Counted from the stretch's first letter, positions 27,147-37,554 are shown. The stretch: 64,000 nucleotides of DNA from Enterobacter cloacae subsp. cloacae ATCC 13047 (GCF_000025565.1 NC_014121.1:3596001-3660000), one strand, 5' to 3'. Program-made: numbers and translations. The notes: generated by a model from the letters alone, not told the origin.

Positions 27147-28499
27147 TTATTGACGACGCGCCAGCACGTCCGCGTGGTGACGTTTTTCACCGATCATCAC
27201 AACAATCAGCAGCAGTACCGCCAGCACGCTGCCGCCGATCATCACCATAAAGCCGCCGTCCCAGCCGAAGAAGTCAACGGTATAGCCCACGATGGCGCTC
27301 GCCGCGACCGAACCGCCCAGGTAGCCAAACAGACCGGTAAAGCCTGCCGCCGTACCGGCTGCTTTTTTCGGTGCCAGTTCCAGCGCATGCAGACCGATCA
27401 ACATAACAGGACCATAAATCAGGAAGCCGATGACGATCATACAGGTCATATCCACGCCCGGGTTGCCCGGCGGGTTGAGCCAGTAGACGACGGTGGCAAT
27501 GGTCACGAGCGTCATAAAGAAGACGCCCGTTGCGCCACGGTTGCCCTTAAATACTTTGTCCGACATCCAGCCGCAAATCAGCGTCCCCGGGATCCCCGCG
27601 TATTCGTACAGGAAGTAGGCCCAGGAGGATTTATCCAGCGCGAAATGCTTCACCTCTTTCAGGTAGGTCGGTGACCAGTCGAGGATGCCGTAACGCAGCA
27701 GGTAAACAAACACGTTCGCAACCGCGATGTACCACAGCAGTTTGTTCGGCAACACGTACTTCATGAAGATCTGCTTTGCCGTCAGCTCTTCTTCGTGCTT
27801 CTCGCTGTAATCATCTGGATAGTCGTTTTTGTACTCCTCAATCGGCGGCAGGCCGCAGGACTGCGGTGTATCGCGCATCAGCGCAAAGGCGATAATCGCC
27901 ACCAGAATGGCGCCAAAGGCAGGCATATAGAGCGCAGCGTGCCAGTCGTTGAACCAGGCCATCCCCAGCAGGAACAGCAGAGGCGGAATGCCGCCACCCA
28001 CGTTATGCGCGCAGTTCCACACCGACACGATGCCGCCACGCTCCTTTTGCGACCACCAGTGCACCATGGTACGCCCGCATGGCGGCCATCCCATCCCCTG
28101 GAACCAGCCGCACAGGAACAACAGCACAAACATAATGGCGATGCTGGACGTTGCCCATGGCACAAAGCCCATAAACAGCATCACCGCCGCCGCCAGGATC
28201 AGACCGGCTGGCAGGAACACGCGCGGATTCGAGCGATCCGACACCGATCCCATGATGAATTTCGAAAAGCCGTAGGCGATGGAGATCCCCGACAGCGCGA
28301 ACCCGAGATCGCCACGCGAAAAGCCCTGCTCAACCAGATAAGGCATGGCGAGGGCAAAGTTTTTACGCACAAGGTAATACGCCGCATACCCGAAGAAGAT
28401 CCCCAGGAAGATTTGCCAGCGCAGGCGGCGGTAAAGCGGATCTATTTCTGCCTCAGGCAGACGCGCCCGGTGCGGCGCAGGTTTAAAGATACTGAGCAT
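27147..28499 (-). CDS. glpT: Glycerol-3-phosphate/phosphate antiporter GlpT
   Basis: From the ATG at 28499, the 450-residue protein begins [20 protein letters not shown], matching E. coli. GGAGG sits directly upstream, ruling out the in-frame ATG six codons earlier. Twelve membrane helices of the MFS organophosphate:Pi group are visible, with the substrate Arg in [10 protein letters not shown] (about position 45). GlpT also imports fosfomycin; the gene appears intact, which favours susceptibility. It is divergent from glpA across a regulatory gap. Confidence 0.97.
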   Translation of the reverse strand: MLSIFKPAPHRARLPEAEIDPLYRRLRWQIFLGIFFGYAAYYLVRKNFALAMPYLVEQGFSRGDLGFALSGISIAYGFSKFIMGSVSDRSNPRVFLPAGLILAAAVMLFMGFVPWATSSIAIMFVLLFLCGWFQGMGWPPCGRTMVHWWSQKERGGIVSVWNCAHNVGGGIPPLLFLLGMAWFNDWHAALYMPAFGAILVAIIAFALMRDTPQSCGLPPIEEYKNDYPDDYSEKHEEELTAKQIFMKYVLPNKLLWYIAVANVFVYLLRYGILDWSPTYLKEVKHFALDKSSWAYFLYEYAGIPGTLICGWMSDKVFKGNRGATGVFFMTLVTIATVVYWLNPPGNPGVDMTCMIVIGFLIYGPVMLIGLHALELAPKKAAGTAAGFTGLFGYLGGSVAASAIVGYTVDFFGWDGGFMVMIGGSVLAVLLLIVVMIGEKRHHADVLARRQ

Positions 28500-28593
28500 G
28501 ACAGCCTCCGTGGCCATGTATTGAATTTACAGGGGTTTAACTGCCCCAAACTCCAGCAAGGCGGGGATGTTAAGAAATCACGGTGATTGTTAC

Positions 28594-28609
28594 TGTGAAT
28601 CAACGCACA
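28594..28609. promoter_or_regulatory. CRP site in the glpT-glpA divergent promoter region
   Basis: TGTGAATCAACGCACA fits TGTGA-N6-TCACA in 9 of 10 conserved positions. Its place between glpTQ and glpABC agrees with catabolite control of both operons. Confidence 0.72.
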
Positions 28610-28684
28610 AATTGTTACAGAAATATGACAACATGCGCAAAAAAAGCGCATGGAATCACGTTTAACTTTCGAATTTCGCTCGTT

Positions 28685-28744
28685 TGTGTTCGAAATCAAA
28701 CAAACCACAGTTTTCATGTGGCTAAATGATAAAAAACGAACACA
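28685..28744. promoter_or_regulatory. GlpR-like operators upstream of glpA
   Basis: 28685-28704 (TGTGTTCGAAATCAAACAAA) fits the GlpR consensus WATGTTCGWTAWCGAACATW at 16 of 20 positions. 28725-28744 (AATGATAAAAAACGAACACA) fits at 14 and runs close to the glpA start. A third TTTCGA half-site lies near 28668. Matches were counted by eye. Confidence 0.6.
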
Positions 28745-28755
28745 GAGGGATGACA

Positions 28756-30384
28756 ATGACAATTCACGATCCACGCTACAGCGATGTGATTATCATTGGC
28801 GGGGGCGCGACCGGCGCTGGCATCGCACGCGACTGTGCGCTCAGAGGGCTGAGCGTCACGCTCCTGGAGCGCCATGATATTGCGACCGGCGCTACCGGAC
28901 GCAATCATGGCCTGCTGCACAGCGGCGCCCGCTACGCCGTTACCGACGGCGAATCGGCACGCGAATGTATCGCCGAAAATCAGATCCTGCGACGTATCGC
29001 CCGCCACTGTATTGAACCGACCGACGGCCTGTTTATTACGCTTCCCGAAGACGATCTCGCCTTTCAGTCAACTTTCATTACCGCCTGCCAGGCCGCGGGA
29101 ATTCAGGCGCAAGCCATTGACCCAGCCCTTGCACGCCGCATCGAACCTTCGGTTAATCCGGCACTGACGGGTGCAGTAAAAGTCCCGGACGGCACCGTAG
29201 ATCCGTTTCGTCTGACGGCGGCCAACATGCTGGACGCCCGCGAGCACAGCGCGCGGATCCTGACCGGCCATCAGGTCACCGGGCTTATCCGTGAGGGGCA
29301 TCGCATCGTGGGCGTGCGGGTCCTGGATACGCAGTACAACGAACACAGCGAGCTGTATGCCGCTGTGGTGGTCAACGCGGCGGGGATCTGGGGGCAACGC
29401 ATCGCAGAATACGCCGATTTATCTGTGCGCATGTTCCCGGCCAAAGGCTCGCTGCTGATCCTTGACCACCGCATTAATAACCATGTCATCAACCGCTGCC
29501 GTAAACCGTCTGACGCAGACATCCTTGTCCCCGGCGATACCATTTCGTTAATCGGGACCACCTCCACCCACGTTGACTACAGCGAGATTGACTACAATCG
29601 GGTCACCGCAGAAGAGGTCGACATCCTGCTGCGCGAAGGAGAAAAACTGGCGCCGGTGATGGCCCAGACCCGCATCCTGCGCGCCTACGCGGGTGTGCGT
29701 CCGCTTGTCGCCAGCGATAACGACCCGAGCGGACGCAATGTCAGCCGTGGCATTGTGCTGCTTGACCATGCCGCGCGCGACGGGCTGGACGGCTTCATCA
29801 CCATCACCGGCGGTAAATTGATGACCTACCGCCTGATGGCCGAATGGGCGACGGATGCTGTCTGCCGCAAACTGGGCAATAGCGAACCGTGCGTGACCGC
29901 AGAACAGCCCCTGCCCGGCTCGCGCCAGTCCACCGAGAAAACGCTGCAAAAAATTATCTCCCTGCCTGCCCCGCTGCGTGGTTCGGCTGTCTATCGCCAT
30001 GGCGACAGAACACCGGTCTGGCTGGGTGAAGGACGGCTGAGCCGCAGTCTGGTATGCGAGTGCGAGGCCGTTACCGCCGGGGAAGTGCAATACGCGGTGG
30101 AGAATCTGACGGTGAATAGCCTGCTCGATCTCCGCCGCCGCACCCGTGTCGGGATGGGCACCTGTCAGGGGGAGCTGTGTGCCTGCCGTGCCGCCGGGCT
30201 GCTGCAGCGTTTTCATACCACCACCGCCACCCAGTCGCTCGATCAGCTCAGCGATTTTCTGAACGAGCGCTGGAAAGGCATTCAGCCTGTCGCCTGGGGC
30301 GATGCCCTGCGTGAAAGCGAATTTACCCGCTGGGTGTACCAGGGGCTTTGCGGTCTTGAGAAGGAGCAACGCGATGAAATTTGA
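28756..30384 (+). CDS. glpA: Anaerobic glycerol-3-phosphate dehydrogenase subunit A
   Basis: The ATG at 28756 lies 6 nt after GAGGG and gives 542 residues, the E. coli length. The ATG two codons earlier abuts the ribosome site, and one further up is less likely. FAD motif [15 protein letters not shown] is near the N-terminus, the DAO family signature [15 protein letters not shown] follows, and a C-terminal BFD-like cysteine cluster reads CECEAV ... [10 protein letters not shown]. GlpA oxidises G3P to DHAP in the GlpABC complex during anaerobic growth. glpB overlaps by 11 bp. Confidence 0.97.
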   Translation: MTIHDPRYSDVIIIGGGATGAGIARDCALRGLSVTLLERHDIATGATGRNHGLLHSGARYAVTDGESARECIAENQILRRIARHCIEPTDGLFITLPEDDLAFQSTFITACQAAGIQAQAIDPALARRIEPSVNPALTGAVKVPDGTVDPFRLTAANMLDAREHSARILTGHQVTGLIREGHRIVGVRVLDTQYNEHSELYAAVVVNAAGIWGQRIAEYADLSVRMFPAKGSLLILDHRINNHVINRCRKPSDADILVPGDTISLIGTTSTHVDYSEIDYNRVTAEEVDILLREGEKLAPVMAQTRILRAYAGVRPLVASDNDPSGRNVSRGIVLLDHAARDGLDGFITITGGKLMTYRLMAEWATDAVCRKLGNSEPCVTAEQPLPGSRQSTEKTLQKIISLPAPLRGSAVYRHGDRTPVWLGEGRLSRSLVCECEAVTAGEVQYAVENLTVNSLLDLRRRTRVGMGTCQGELCACRAAGLLQRFHTTTATQSLDQLSDFLNERWKGIQPVAWGDALRESEFTRWVYQGLCGLEKEQRDEI

Positions 30385-31591
30385 TACGGTGATCGTCGGC
30401 GGCGGGCTGGCGGGTCTGCTCTGTGGCATCAAACTCACGAAGCAGGGACTGCGCTGCGCCATTATCACCCGGGGCCAGAGCGCCCTGCACTTCTCGTCGG
30501 GCTCGCTGGATCTGGTGGACGAAACGTACCGCGAAAAACTGCCGGCAGAGCATCCTTATCACCTGACTGGCGCGCAGCACATTGACCGCTTTGCCCTGGA
30601 AACCGAAGCGCTGCTGGCTGATTGCGGCGCACGTATGCAGGGGAGCGCCAGGCAAAATCACGCGCGCGTCACGCCGCTTGGCACCCTGCGTTCCGCCTGG
30701 CTCAGCCCGGAGGAGGTGCCCGTTGCTCCGTTCAAGGCCACGCGCGTGCGGGTGGTGGGCATTAGCGGTTTTCTGGATTTTCAGCCCCATCTGGCAGCGG
30801 CCTCGCTCAGTCGCCAGGGGGTCAACGCTGAAACGGCAGAGATTGACCTTCCTGAGCTGGATGTCCTGCGCGACAACCCCAGCGAGTTCCGCGCGGTGAA
30901 TATTGCCCGTTTGCTCGATAACGAAGAGAAATGGCCGCTGCTGTATGAGGCGCTCAAACCGCTTGCAAAAGGATGCGATGCGCTGTTTATGCCCGCCTGC
31001 TTTGGCTTACAGGACAACCGGCTGTGGCGCTGGCTGTCCGACCGCCTGCCCTGCTCGCTCGGCCTGCTGCCAACGCTTCCTCCGTCCGTACCCGGTATTC
31101 GCCTGCATACCCAGCTTCAGCGCCAGTTTGTGGCCCAGGGAGGCGTGTGGATGGCGGGTGATGAAGTGAAAAAAATCACCCTGACTGACGGCTCGGTGAG
31201 CGAAATCTGGACCCGCAACCACGACGATATTCCGCTTCGTACGCGTTACGCGGTGCTGGCAAGCGGCAGTTTCTTCAGCAACGGTCTGCTGAGCAGTCGG
31301 GACGGCATTCGCGAGGCGATTATGGGGCTGGACGTCCGCCAGAGCGCCTCTCGCGCGGACTGGTATCAGAGCGATTTCTTTGCCCCACAGCCGTGGCAGC
31401 AGTTCGGCGTAATCGTGGATAACCAGCTGCATCCGCAACTTTCAGGAAAGTCAGTACCGAATCTCTACGCCATCGGCTCGCTTTTGGGCGGATACGATCC
31501 TATCGCCCAGGGCTGCGGCGGCGGCGTCTGCGCCATAACGGCGCTCTATGTGGCAGAGCAGATTTGCCAGCGCACGGAGGCTGAACAATGA
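30374..31591 (+). CDS. glpB: Anaerobic glycerol-3-phosphate dehydrogenase subunit B
   Basis: The start is placed at 30374 ([18 protein letters not shown]), after AAGGAG; the frame is open further upstream but only inside glpA. The 405-residue flavoprotein has the Rossmann motif at residues 5-17 and C-terminal motif [21 protein letters not shown]. GlpB binds FMN and links GlpA to the iron-sulfur subunit GlpC. Overlaps with glpA (11 bp) and glpC (ATGA) show tight coupling. Confidence 0.95.
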   Translation: MKFDTVIVGGGLAGLLCGIKLTKQGLRCAIITRGQSALHFSSGSLDLVDETYREKLPAEHPYHLTGAQHIDRFALETEALLADCGARMQGSARQNHARVTPLGTLRSAWLSPEEVPVAPFKATRVRVVGISGFLDFQPHLAAASLSRQGVNAETAEIDLPELDVLRDNPSEFRAVNIARLLDNEEKWPLLYEALKPLAKGCDALFMPACFGLQDNRLWRWLSDRLPCSLGLLPTLPPSVPGIRLHTQLQRQFVAQGGVWMAGDEVKKITLTDGSVSEIWTRNHDDIPLRTRYAVLASGSFFSNGLLSSRDGIREAIMGLDVRQSASRADWYQSDFFAPQPWQQFGVIVDNQLHPQLSGKSVPNLYAIGSLLGGYDPIAQGCGGGVCAITALYVAEQICQRTEAEQ

Positions 31592-32778
31592 ACGATACCC
31601 GCTTTGAAAGCTGCATCAAATGCACGGTCTGCACCACCGTCTGCCCGGTCAGCGGCGTTAACCCGCGCTATCCCGGTCCGAAACAGGCCGGGCCGGACGG
31701 CGAGCGCCTTCGTCTGAAGGACGGCGCGCTGTACGATGACGCGCTGAAATACTGCATCAACTGCAAACGTTGTGAAGTCGCCTGTCCGTCGGATGTGAAA
31801 ATCGGCGACATTATTCAGCGCGCCCGGGCACGCTATAGCACGCAAAAACCGTCGCTGCGCGATGCCATTCTTAGCCATACCGATCTGATGGGCAGCGTCT
31901 CCACGCCGTTTGCCCCGCTGGTGAACGCCGCGACCTCGCTGAAACCGGTGCGCCAGCTGCTGGATGCCACGCTTAAGATCGACCATCACCGTAGTTTGCC
32001 CAAATATTCCCACGGCACCTTCCGCCGCTGGTACAAATCCGTAGCGGCAGACCAGGCGCGGTATGCCGACCAGGTCGCGTTCTTCCATGGCTGCTACGTG
32101 AACTACAACCATCCGCAACTGGGTAAAGATCTGCTGAAAGTGCTGAACGCCATGGGTACAGGCGTGCAGTTACTGAACAAGGAGAAATGCTGCGGCGTGC
32201 CGCTGATCGCCAACGGGTTTACCGATAAAGCACGCAAACAGGCCAGAAGCAACGTCTCGTCGCTGCACGAGGCCATCGTCGATAAAGGCATTCCGGTGCT
32301 GGCCACCTCCTCGACCTGTACCTTCACGCTGCGCGATGAGTATCCGCACCTGCTGGACGTGGACAATACCGGCCTGCGCGAACATATCGAGCTGGCAACC
32401 CGTTTCCTGTGGCGCAAGCTGGACAGCGGGCAGACGCTACCGCTGAAAAATTTACCCCTGAAAGTGGTCTACCACACGCCGTGCCATATGGAAAAAATGG
32501 GCTGGGCGCTTTACACGCTGGAACTGTTGCGGTTAATTCCGGGGCTGGAGCTGACGGTGCTGGATTCGCGCTGCTGCGGCATTGCGGGGACGTACGGCTT
32601 TAAGCGTGAAAATTACGAAACATCACAGGCAATTGGCGCGCCGCTGTTCCGCCAGATTGAGGAGAGCGGCGCGGATATCGTGGTGACCGACTGCGAAACC
32701 TGCAAGTGGCAGATAGAGATGTCCACCAGCAAGCGCTGCGAGCATCCGATCACGTTGCTGGCGAAGGCCCTGGGTTAG
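31588..32778 (+). CDS. glpC: Anaerobic glycerol-3-phosphate dehydrogenase subunit C
   Basis: The 396 residues equal E. coli. Two 4Fe-4S ferredoxin motifs lie near the N-terminus: [13 protein letters not shown] and [13 protein letters not shown]. Two CCG domains follow ([10 protein letters not shown] and [12 protein letters not shown]). GlpC anchors the complex to the inner membrane and passes electrons to menaquinone. It ends the operon. A GC-rich hairpin GCCGGGGC/GCCCCGGC at 32784-32803 follows without a T run and may slow or end transcription. Confidence 0.96.
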   Translation: MNDTRFESCIKCTVCTTVCPVSGVNPRYPGPKQAGPDGERLRLKDGALYDDALKYCINCKRCEVACPSDVKIGDIIQRARARYSTQKPSLRDAILSHTDLMGSVSTPFAPLVNAATSLKPVRQLLDATLKIDHHRSLPKYSHGTFRRWYKSVAADQARYADQVAFFHGCYVNYNHPQLGKDLLKVLNAMGTGVQLLNKEKCCGVPLIANGFTDKARKQARSNVSSLHEAIVDKGIPVLATSSTCTFTLRDEYPHLLDVDNTGLREHIELATRFLWRKLDSGQTLPLKNLPLKVVYHTPCHMEKMGWALYTLELLRLIPGLELTVLDSRCCGIAGTYGFKRENYETSQAIGAPLFRQIEESGADIVVTDCETCKWQIEMSTSKRCEHPITLLAKALG

Positions 32779-32810
32779 GTATCGCCGGGGCCGCCGCCCC
32801 GGCAAACCGG

Positions 32811-34010
32811 TCACTCAACGAACAGCGATTCCACCACGTTGATCCAGCCGTGCTCGCTGGCCACCTCTTTACCTGCCAGCCAGCGACGCAGCATGTTCAG
32901 CGCCATCATGGCGCAGACGTCCTGACGCACCGCCAGGCTGTGGCGGGTGATACTCATTTTGACTCTTAAGGCATGCGTCCCTTCCGGCGTAGCCAGCGCA
33001 AAGTTGAGATATTCCTCATCCATACCCCCGACAAACAGCGCCAGCCCGGCAAAATGGTTGACCCGGCGTTCTGACGCCCAGCGCGCCGTCTGCGCCAGCG
33101 TCTCCTGCTGGAACGGCACCACCTCGCTGGCCAGCAGCGGAGCATTAACGCGCGACAGTTGCAGCGCCAGCAGGCCGCCGGTGAACTGCTCGCTGAGGGT
33201 GACGCTCAGCTGGCGCGACTGCAGATGCTTCGCAATCTGCGCCGGTAGCCCTTCCGTGCCCTCGAAAATCAGACTTTCGCCCGCCACGCGCCGCACTTCC
33301 GGCCAGAGCGCCAGCATCGCCGCTTTCTGCGTGGCAGGCCCGGTGAGCTTGAGTTCAATGATCGGCATGGAAGAGCGATAGCCCATGGATACCCCCGGCG
33401 GCAGCGGCAGGTGATCGAGGCTCTGCGCCAGATCGCTTTCCGAACGGCCAAAGGTGGTCAGGCGCAGGCAGACTGGCGGTTCAGGCAGGGTAAAACGTTG
33501 ACGAAGGCGCGGCAGGATCTGCTGTTCGACCATCACTTTAAATTCAGACGGGACACCCGGCGTGAAGAACATCAGGCAGCGGTTCAGTTGAACGGCGAAA
33601 CCGCAGGCGGTACCCACCGGGTTATCGACCAGTTCGGCGCTGGCCGGGATTTCAGCCTGTTTGCGGTTGCTGGGTACCATCACGCGGCCACGTTCGGAGA
33701 AGAAACGCTCCATGTGGGCCAGCCACTCCTCGTGCAACACCAGCCCTTCGCCTTTGGCGGTCGCGGCAGCCAGCGCGCTGAGATCGTCGCTGGTAGGGCC
33801 GAGCCCACCGTTCACAATCAGCACGTCGCAGTGTTCGCTACGCTCGCGCAGAACGGTCACCAGCGACTCAAGACTGTCGCCTACGGTATTGCGGCGCGTT
33901 AACGGTAATCCTTGCTCAAAGAAAAGATCGGCAAGCCAGGCAGCATTGGTATCAATAATCTGTCCATGCAGCACTTCGTCGCCGGTGGATAACATCTCCA
34001 CATTAATCAT
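32811..34010 (-). CDS. yfaY: CinA-like protein YfaY
   Basis: The start at 34010 gives 399 residues beginning MINVEMLSTGDEVLHGQIID, close to E. coli YfaY (400), with GGGAG upstream. The MoCF-type fold covers about residues 1-170 (VNGGLGPTSDDLSALAAA, FFTPGVPSEFKVM), followed by the CinA middle and C-terminal regions with a degenerate amidase-like segment. CinA proteins include ADP-ribose pyrophosphatases and NMN deamidases; the activity of YfaY is uncertain. It converges with glpC. Confidence 0.93.
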   Translation of the reverse strand: MINVEMLSTGDEVLHGQIIDTNAAWLADLFFEQGLPLTRRNTVGDSLESLVTVLRERSEHCDVLIVNGGLGPTSDDLSALAAATAKGEGLVLHEEWLAHMERFFSERGRVMVPSNRKQAEIPASAELVDNPVGTACGFAVQLNRCLMFFTPGVPSEFKVMVEQQILPRLRQRFTLPEPPVCLRLTTFGRSESDLAQSLDHLPLPPGVSMGYRSSMPIIELKLTGPATQKAAMLALWPEVRRVAGESLIFEGTEGLPAQIAKHLQSRQLSVTLSEQFTGGLLALQLSRVNAPLLASEVVPFQQETLAQTARWASERRVNHFAGLALFVGGMDEEYLNFALATPEGTHALRVKMSITRHSLAVRQDVCAMMALNMLRRWLAGKEVASEHGWINVVESLFVE

Positions 34011-34103
34011 TGTATTCTCCCGCTTATATGGTGAAAACACTATAGCGCAATCACCGGCATGGAGAGGAGAGAAACTGGCGCGACGGACGCCGCGCCGGAG
34101 AGG

Positions 34104-34643
34104 TTAGAAGCCTGCGCTGACGCCCACGTACGGGCCGTCAGCCAGCGCGTTGTCGCGGTTGCCGTCTTTGCCCGCCAGATTCAGATAACGATAACCCGCT
34201 TCAATGGTAATTGGGCGCATGATGGTCCAGCGCGCACCCGCGTTGGCTTCTTCATAGCTGTCGATACCGCTGGAGAGGGAGTCCGGCGAGTAGTAGTACT
34301 CACCAAACAGGCCGAAGCTGTCGCCAATTTTCCACTGCAGACCGCCGCCCACCGCTGCCGCGTACCCTTCGTCGCCGTCGTTCGGGTTGGTGTAGATGCC
34401 TTTACCGCCGACGGTGGCCAGGAACGGGCCAAGAGGAATATTCAGACCCAGGCCGAGGCTTGCCGCATCGCCATCGTCGTCGTTATGCGTCCAGCCGCCG
34501 GTCATCGCCAGACCGGCGGTCTCGGTACCCAGGCCAAAGCCCAGATGGGTGTAATCCTGACCCGCTGAGCCGTTAAAGCTGATGGCGTTAGCCGCCGCCG
34601 AAACGAATATCAGGCCTAAGCCCATCAATGCCACTTTTTTCAT
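34104..34643 (-). CDS. yfaZ: YfaZ family outer membrane protein
   Basis: The 179-residue precursor starts at 34643 with a signal peptide ending ANAISFNG. The rest alternates hydrophobic and polar residues as in a small outer-membrane beta-barrel and ends in Phe (GVSAGF), the BAM recognition residue. It matches E. coli YfaZ in position and sequence style. Function unknown, perhaps a small porin. A GGCGCG/CGCGCC hairpin at 34077-34096 just downstream may be its terminator. Confidence 0.9.
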   Translation of the reverse strand: MKKVALMGLGLIFVSAAANAISFNGSAGQDYTHLGFGLGTETAGLAMTGGWTHNDDDGDAASLGLGLNIPLGPFLATVGGKGIYTNPNDGDEGYAAAVGGGLQWKIGDSFGLFGEYYYSPDSLSSGIDSYEEANAGARWTIMRPITIEAGYRYLNLAGKDGNRDNALADGPYVGVSAGF

Positions 34644-34774
34644 TATCGTGTTCCCGCGCAATTTATAGAAAAGTCCCAAAAAAACCGCGAGATTTTAACC
34701 TGAGACGCCTGGCGATCAAGCACTCTGCGTGCGGCGGGCAAGTAGATTGTAACGATTTGAAACGCGCGGTTTTT

Positions 34775-36184
34775 TTACGTCAGCAACAGAAAGCGCATTT
34801 TTACGCTCAGCCCTCCCAGTACCTCACTGCGGGAAAGCTGCAGGTGGCTTCGGTGAAGCCGGGCGATATCGCTCGCCAGCGCCAGCCCGATACCCGATCC
34901 GCTGGCGTCCCCGACGTTGTCGAGCCGATGGAAAGGCAGTACTGCCTGATGAATTTGGCTGTCTTCGATGCCGGGCCCGCTATCCTCCACGCTGAGCTCA
35001 ACGCCGCCCGCGTCGGTGTGCAGGAACACGGTGACGATGCCTCCTGCCGGGGTGTACTTGATCGCGTTCTCAAGCAGGTTGGCGCACAGCTCCCCCAGCA
35101 GCACCTCATCACCGTCTATCAAGACGGGTTGCTGAATGCCGTCATAACCCAAATCGATCGCCTTGCTGCGCGCCTGCGTCAGTCTGGAGAAACAGCAGTT
35201 CTGCACCACCTGAACCAGGTCCACCGGCGCAAACTGGCGATCCCCCTGCTCTTTGCGCCTCACCGTGGAGAGTTGCAGCAGCCGTTCGGTGAGGACGATG
35301 GTGTTATCCAGCGTCACGTTCATGGCGCGTAAACTCTCCTGCCACAGGGCCGGATCGTTTCGCGTCAGGGCAACGGAAACCTGGGTTTTGAGCACCGCCA
35401 GCGGCGTTTTGAGCTGATGAGACGCATCGGCGTTGAAGCGCTCCTGGCGGGAAAGCACGCCGCGTAATCTGTCGATATAACGGTTAAAAGCCACGATCAG
35501 CAGCCGCGTTTCCGACCAGGGCAGCAATTCCGGCAGCGGGGCCAGCAGCCCAGGCTCACGGCGCACCATCAGCGAGGAGAGCTGACGCATCGGGCGCAGC
35601 ACGCGGCGCAGCAGCCAGGCGGTTAAGACCAACGTCAGCAGCACCAGCAGCCCCTGCGAAACGAGCGATGAAAACAGAAGCTGAGTGGCCAGATAGCGCC
35701 GCGACTGCAAGGTTTCGGCGACGTAGATCTCCGCCATACCGGAAACATTGTCTTCGTTAATCGGCTGGAGCAGCTTCGCCACGCGGATCGCCTGGCCGCG
35801 ATACTCGGTATGATAAAACCAGGCCAGCGCGGGATAGTGCGTGGTGCGCGACGTGGAGGGGGGCATGTTCGGCAGATCGTCATAGCCGGAGATCACCCGC
35901 CCCTCCGGGTCAACCACCTTGTAATAGAGGCGATCGTTCATGTTCAGCTCAAAGCTGTCGAGCACCACCCAGGGAACATCAACCAGCAGCTTGCCGTTGT
36001 GCACCTCCAGCCGCTCAGAGACGGTACGCGCCGAAGATAACAGCGTGCGGTCGTACGCCTGGGTCGCCGCCTGCAGGGCGCTGACGTAACTGTTAAAAGC
36101 CGATAATCCCCACAACAACAGCAGCGGCAGGCCGAGAAAAAGCAGCAGTTGCAGATAAAGCGACTGAGGCTTAACCCACTTCAT
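34775..36184 (-). CDS. tctE: TctE-like sensor histidine kinase
   Basis: From the ATG at 36184 the protein (469 residues) begins MKWVKPQSLYLQLLLFLGLP. It has two membrane helices (about 11-31 and 165-190) flanking a periplasmic sensor, then a linker, a phospho-His in ADASHQLKTPLAVLKTQV, and ATPase boxes ELCANLLENAIKY, EDSGPGI and GSGIGLALA. In Salmonella TctE with TctD controls the TctCBA tricarboxylate transporter. It overlaps tctD by 14 bp. I saw no transporter genes here; the prophage lies on the side where they might be. Confidence 0.85.
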   Translation of the reverse strand: MKWVKPQSLYLQLLLFLGLPLLLLWGLSAFNSYVSALQAATQAYDRTLLSSARTVSERLEVHNGKLLVDVPWVVLDSFELNMNDRLYYKVVDPEGRVISGYDDLPNMPPSTSRTTHYPALAWFYHTEYRGQAIRVAKLLQPINEDNVSGMAEIYVAETLQSRRYLATQLLFSSLVSQGLLVLLTLVLTAWLLRRVLRPMRQLSSLMVRREPGLLAPLPELLPWSETRLLIVAFNRYIDRLRGVLSRQERFNADASHQLKTPLAVLKTQVSVALTRNDPALWQESLRAMNVTLDNTIVLTERLLQLSTVRRKEQGDRQFAPVDLVQVVQNCCFSRLTQARSKAIDLGYDGIQQPVLIDGDEVLLGELCANLLENAIKYTPAGGIVTVFLHTDAGGVELSVEDSGPGIEDSQIHQAVLPFHRLDNVGDASGSGIGLALASDIARLHRSHLQLSRSEVLGGLSVKMRFLLLT

Positions 36185-36845
36185 CGCCGCACTCCAGCAC
36201 ATAGCCCAGTCCGCGCAGGGTGGTGATCCGCACGCCGCTGCCGCTCAGCTTTTTGCGCAGGCGATGAATGTAAAGATCGAGACTCTCCGGGCTGACGTCG
36301 TCGTTCAGGCTAAACACCTGATCGAACAACTGCTGCCGGGAAACGGGGCGGGTGCGACGATGCATCAGCACCTTCAGCAGCGACAGTTCGCGCGGGGTGA
36401 GCGAGAGCGGCTCGTCGCGCAGCAGGAAAAAACCGTCGTCGTCATACTCCAGCTCCCCAAGGCGCTGGCGTTCCTGGGTTCTCCCCTCGCTTCTGCGCAG
36501 CAGGGCGCGAAGCCTGGCGTCCAGCTCCTCCAGCTCAAACGGTTTTGGCAGATAATCATCCGCCCCGGCGTTCAGGCCTTTCACCCGATCCGCCACGTTG
36601 CTGCGTGCGGTGAGAAACAGCACCGGCAAGGTCTGGCCGCGTTTACGTAAACGGTGCACCACCTCCAGGCCGTCAAAACCGGGCATACCGATGTCCAGTA
36701 TCGCTACCGCGTAGTTTTCCCCCTGCAGCAGATGATCGGCCGCGCGCCCGTCAGAAACGCAGTCTACGGCAAAGCCCTCCTGCACCAGCGCTTTCTCCAG
36801 CCAGTGAGCCAGCTCACGATTATCTTCCGCCAGTAAGAGACGCAT
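36171..36845 (-). CDS. tctD: TctD-like response regulator
   Basis: The 224-residue OmpR-family protein begins MRLLLAEDNRELAHWLEKAL. Its receiver has phospho-Asp51 (VAILDIGMPGFDG), switch Thr and Lys in LTARS and YLPKPFEL, and a C-terminal winged helix (about 125-218; LTPRELSLLKVLMHR, DLYIHRLRKKL, TLRGLGYVL). It closely resembles Salmonella TctD. Its upstream region is short before phage sequence begins, so its native promoter may have been altered by prophage insertion. Confidence 0.88.
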   Translation of the reverse strand: MRLLLAEDNRELAHWLEKALVQEGFAVDCVSDGRAADHLLQGENYAVAILDIGMPGFDGLEVVHRLRKRGQTLPVLFLTARSNVADRVKGLNAGADDYLPKPFELEELDARLRALLRRSEGRTQERQRLGELEYDDDGFFLLRDEPLSLTPRELSLLKVLMHRRTRPVSRQQLFDQVFSLNDDVSPESLDLYIHRLRKKLSGSGVRITTLRGLGYVLECGDEVG

Positions 36846-37019
36846 TCTGTATTTAACTCCATGTTTTTACTGATTACGTTATGATATTACTTCGTTTTAT
36901 GTCCGGTATGTTGTCCGGTTTTATAAAAGCAACTCAATTCATCACATGGAAAGAATGCCGACTTGTTACATGTTTGCAACATAGCGCGATGGGATATGCG
37001 GTCAGCTTAACACAAAACA
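36846..37019. other. Host-prophage junction region, probable attachment site
   Basis: These 174 bp lie between the tctD start and the first recognisable phage gene. They hold no supported gene and no tRNA. A near-repeat GTCCGGTATGTTGTCCGGTTTT lies around 36901-36922 and CCGGAC recurs at 37027-37032 inside the UmuD'-like gene. One attachment end must be about here because the genes switch from conserved host to phage. The core cannot be defined without the other end. Confidence 0.5.
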
Positions 37020-37409
37020 TCACATCACCGGACAATCATCAAACTCACCAGAACGCGCATCATTGATGATGTACGTGATGACTCCGAATATCGGCTTGTC
37101 GTCGTCTGATATCTCACCAACCTTGCGCAGCCTTTCACGCTTACCATTCTCCAGATTCTCAAGATAGGACTCAGGATGAGTTCTGTATCGCTTAAACTTG
37201 AATTCTCCATCTACTGCACAGACGAGCAATGAGCCATCACATGGATTTAGTGAAGCATCCACAACCAGCATTGCACCTTTAAGGATGCCTTCCCGGTAAT
37301 GCGTTGCGCCTGCACGCATGAAGTACGTAGCCGCTGGTCTCGACACGATGCGCTCATCAAGCGATATGCGCTGTTCTGCAAAGTCTGCTGCAGGACTCGG
37401 GAATCCCAT
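37020..37409 (-). CDS. UmuD'-like (HumD-type) SOS mutagenesis protein without cleavable arm
   Basis: The 129-residue protein starts MGFPSPAADF, which aligns with E. coli UmuD from Gly25, the residue after the RecA-promoted cleavage point. It is thus made directly in UmuD' form, as in phage P1 HumD. A strong GGAGG 5 nt upstream fixes this start. The Lys of the dyad is kept in VDGEFKFKRYR, but the E. coli motif SGDSM reads AGATH, so the nucleophilic Ser60 is Thr. Self-cleavage is therefore neither needed nor likely. No umuC follows, so the partner would be host UmuC. A perfect LexA box lies 20 bp upstream. Confidence 0.85.
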   Translation of the reverse strand: MGFPSPAADFAEQRISLDERIVSRPAATYFMRAGATHYREGILKGAMLVVDASLNPCDGSLLVCAVDGEFKFKRYRTHPESYLENLENGKRERLRKVGEISDDDKPIFGVITYIINDARSGEFDDCPVM

Positions 37410-37428
37410 AACTAACCTCCGATAGATA

Positions 37429-37444
37429 CTGTATATTAATACAG
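37429..37444 (-). promoter_or_regulatory. LexA box upstream of the UmuD'-like gene
   Basis: CTGTATATTAATACAG is a perfect CTGT-N8-ACAG SOS box with an AT-rich core, 20 bp before the UmuD'-like start. It predicts induction by DNA damage. The plus-strand GT52 gene begins 110 bp away on the other side and might be affected. Confidence 0.9.
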
Positions 37445-37554
37445 TATTACTGATCGGCGGTGTCGATCAAGCACCTTTGTGCATCTGTCGATCATTTGTT
37501 GGTGTAATGCTAGAATCCCTTCAACTTTTAGAAACATTTTATCTGGATAAAGCC

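Noticed and set aside
36846..37019. A tRNA gene as attachment site
   Set aside because: No cloverleaf-like sequence or T-arm motif (GTTCRANYC) is visible here.
36881..37066. A 61-codon plus-strand frame at the prophage junction
   Set aside because: No ribosome site, no recognisable pattern, and it runs into the UmuD'-like gene on the other strand.
37020..37409. A broken umuDC operon
   Set aside because: The gene has its own strong ribosome site at the shortened start and a LexA box, so it looks like a deliberate UmuD' form rather than a truncated pseudogene; no umuC remnant is seen.
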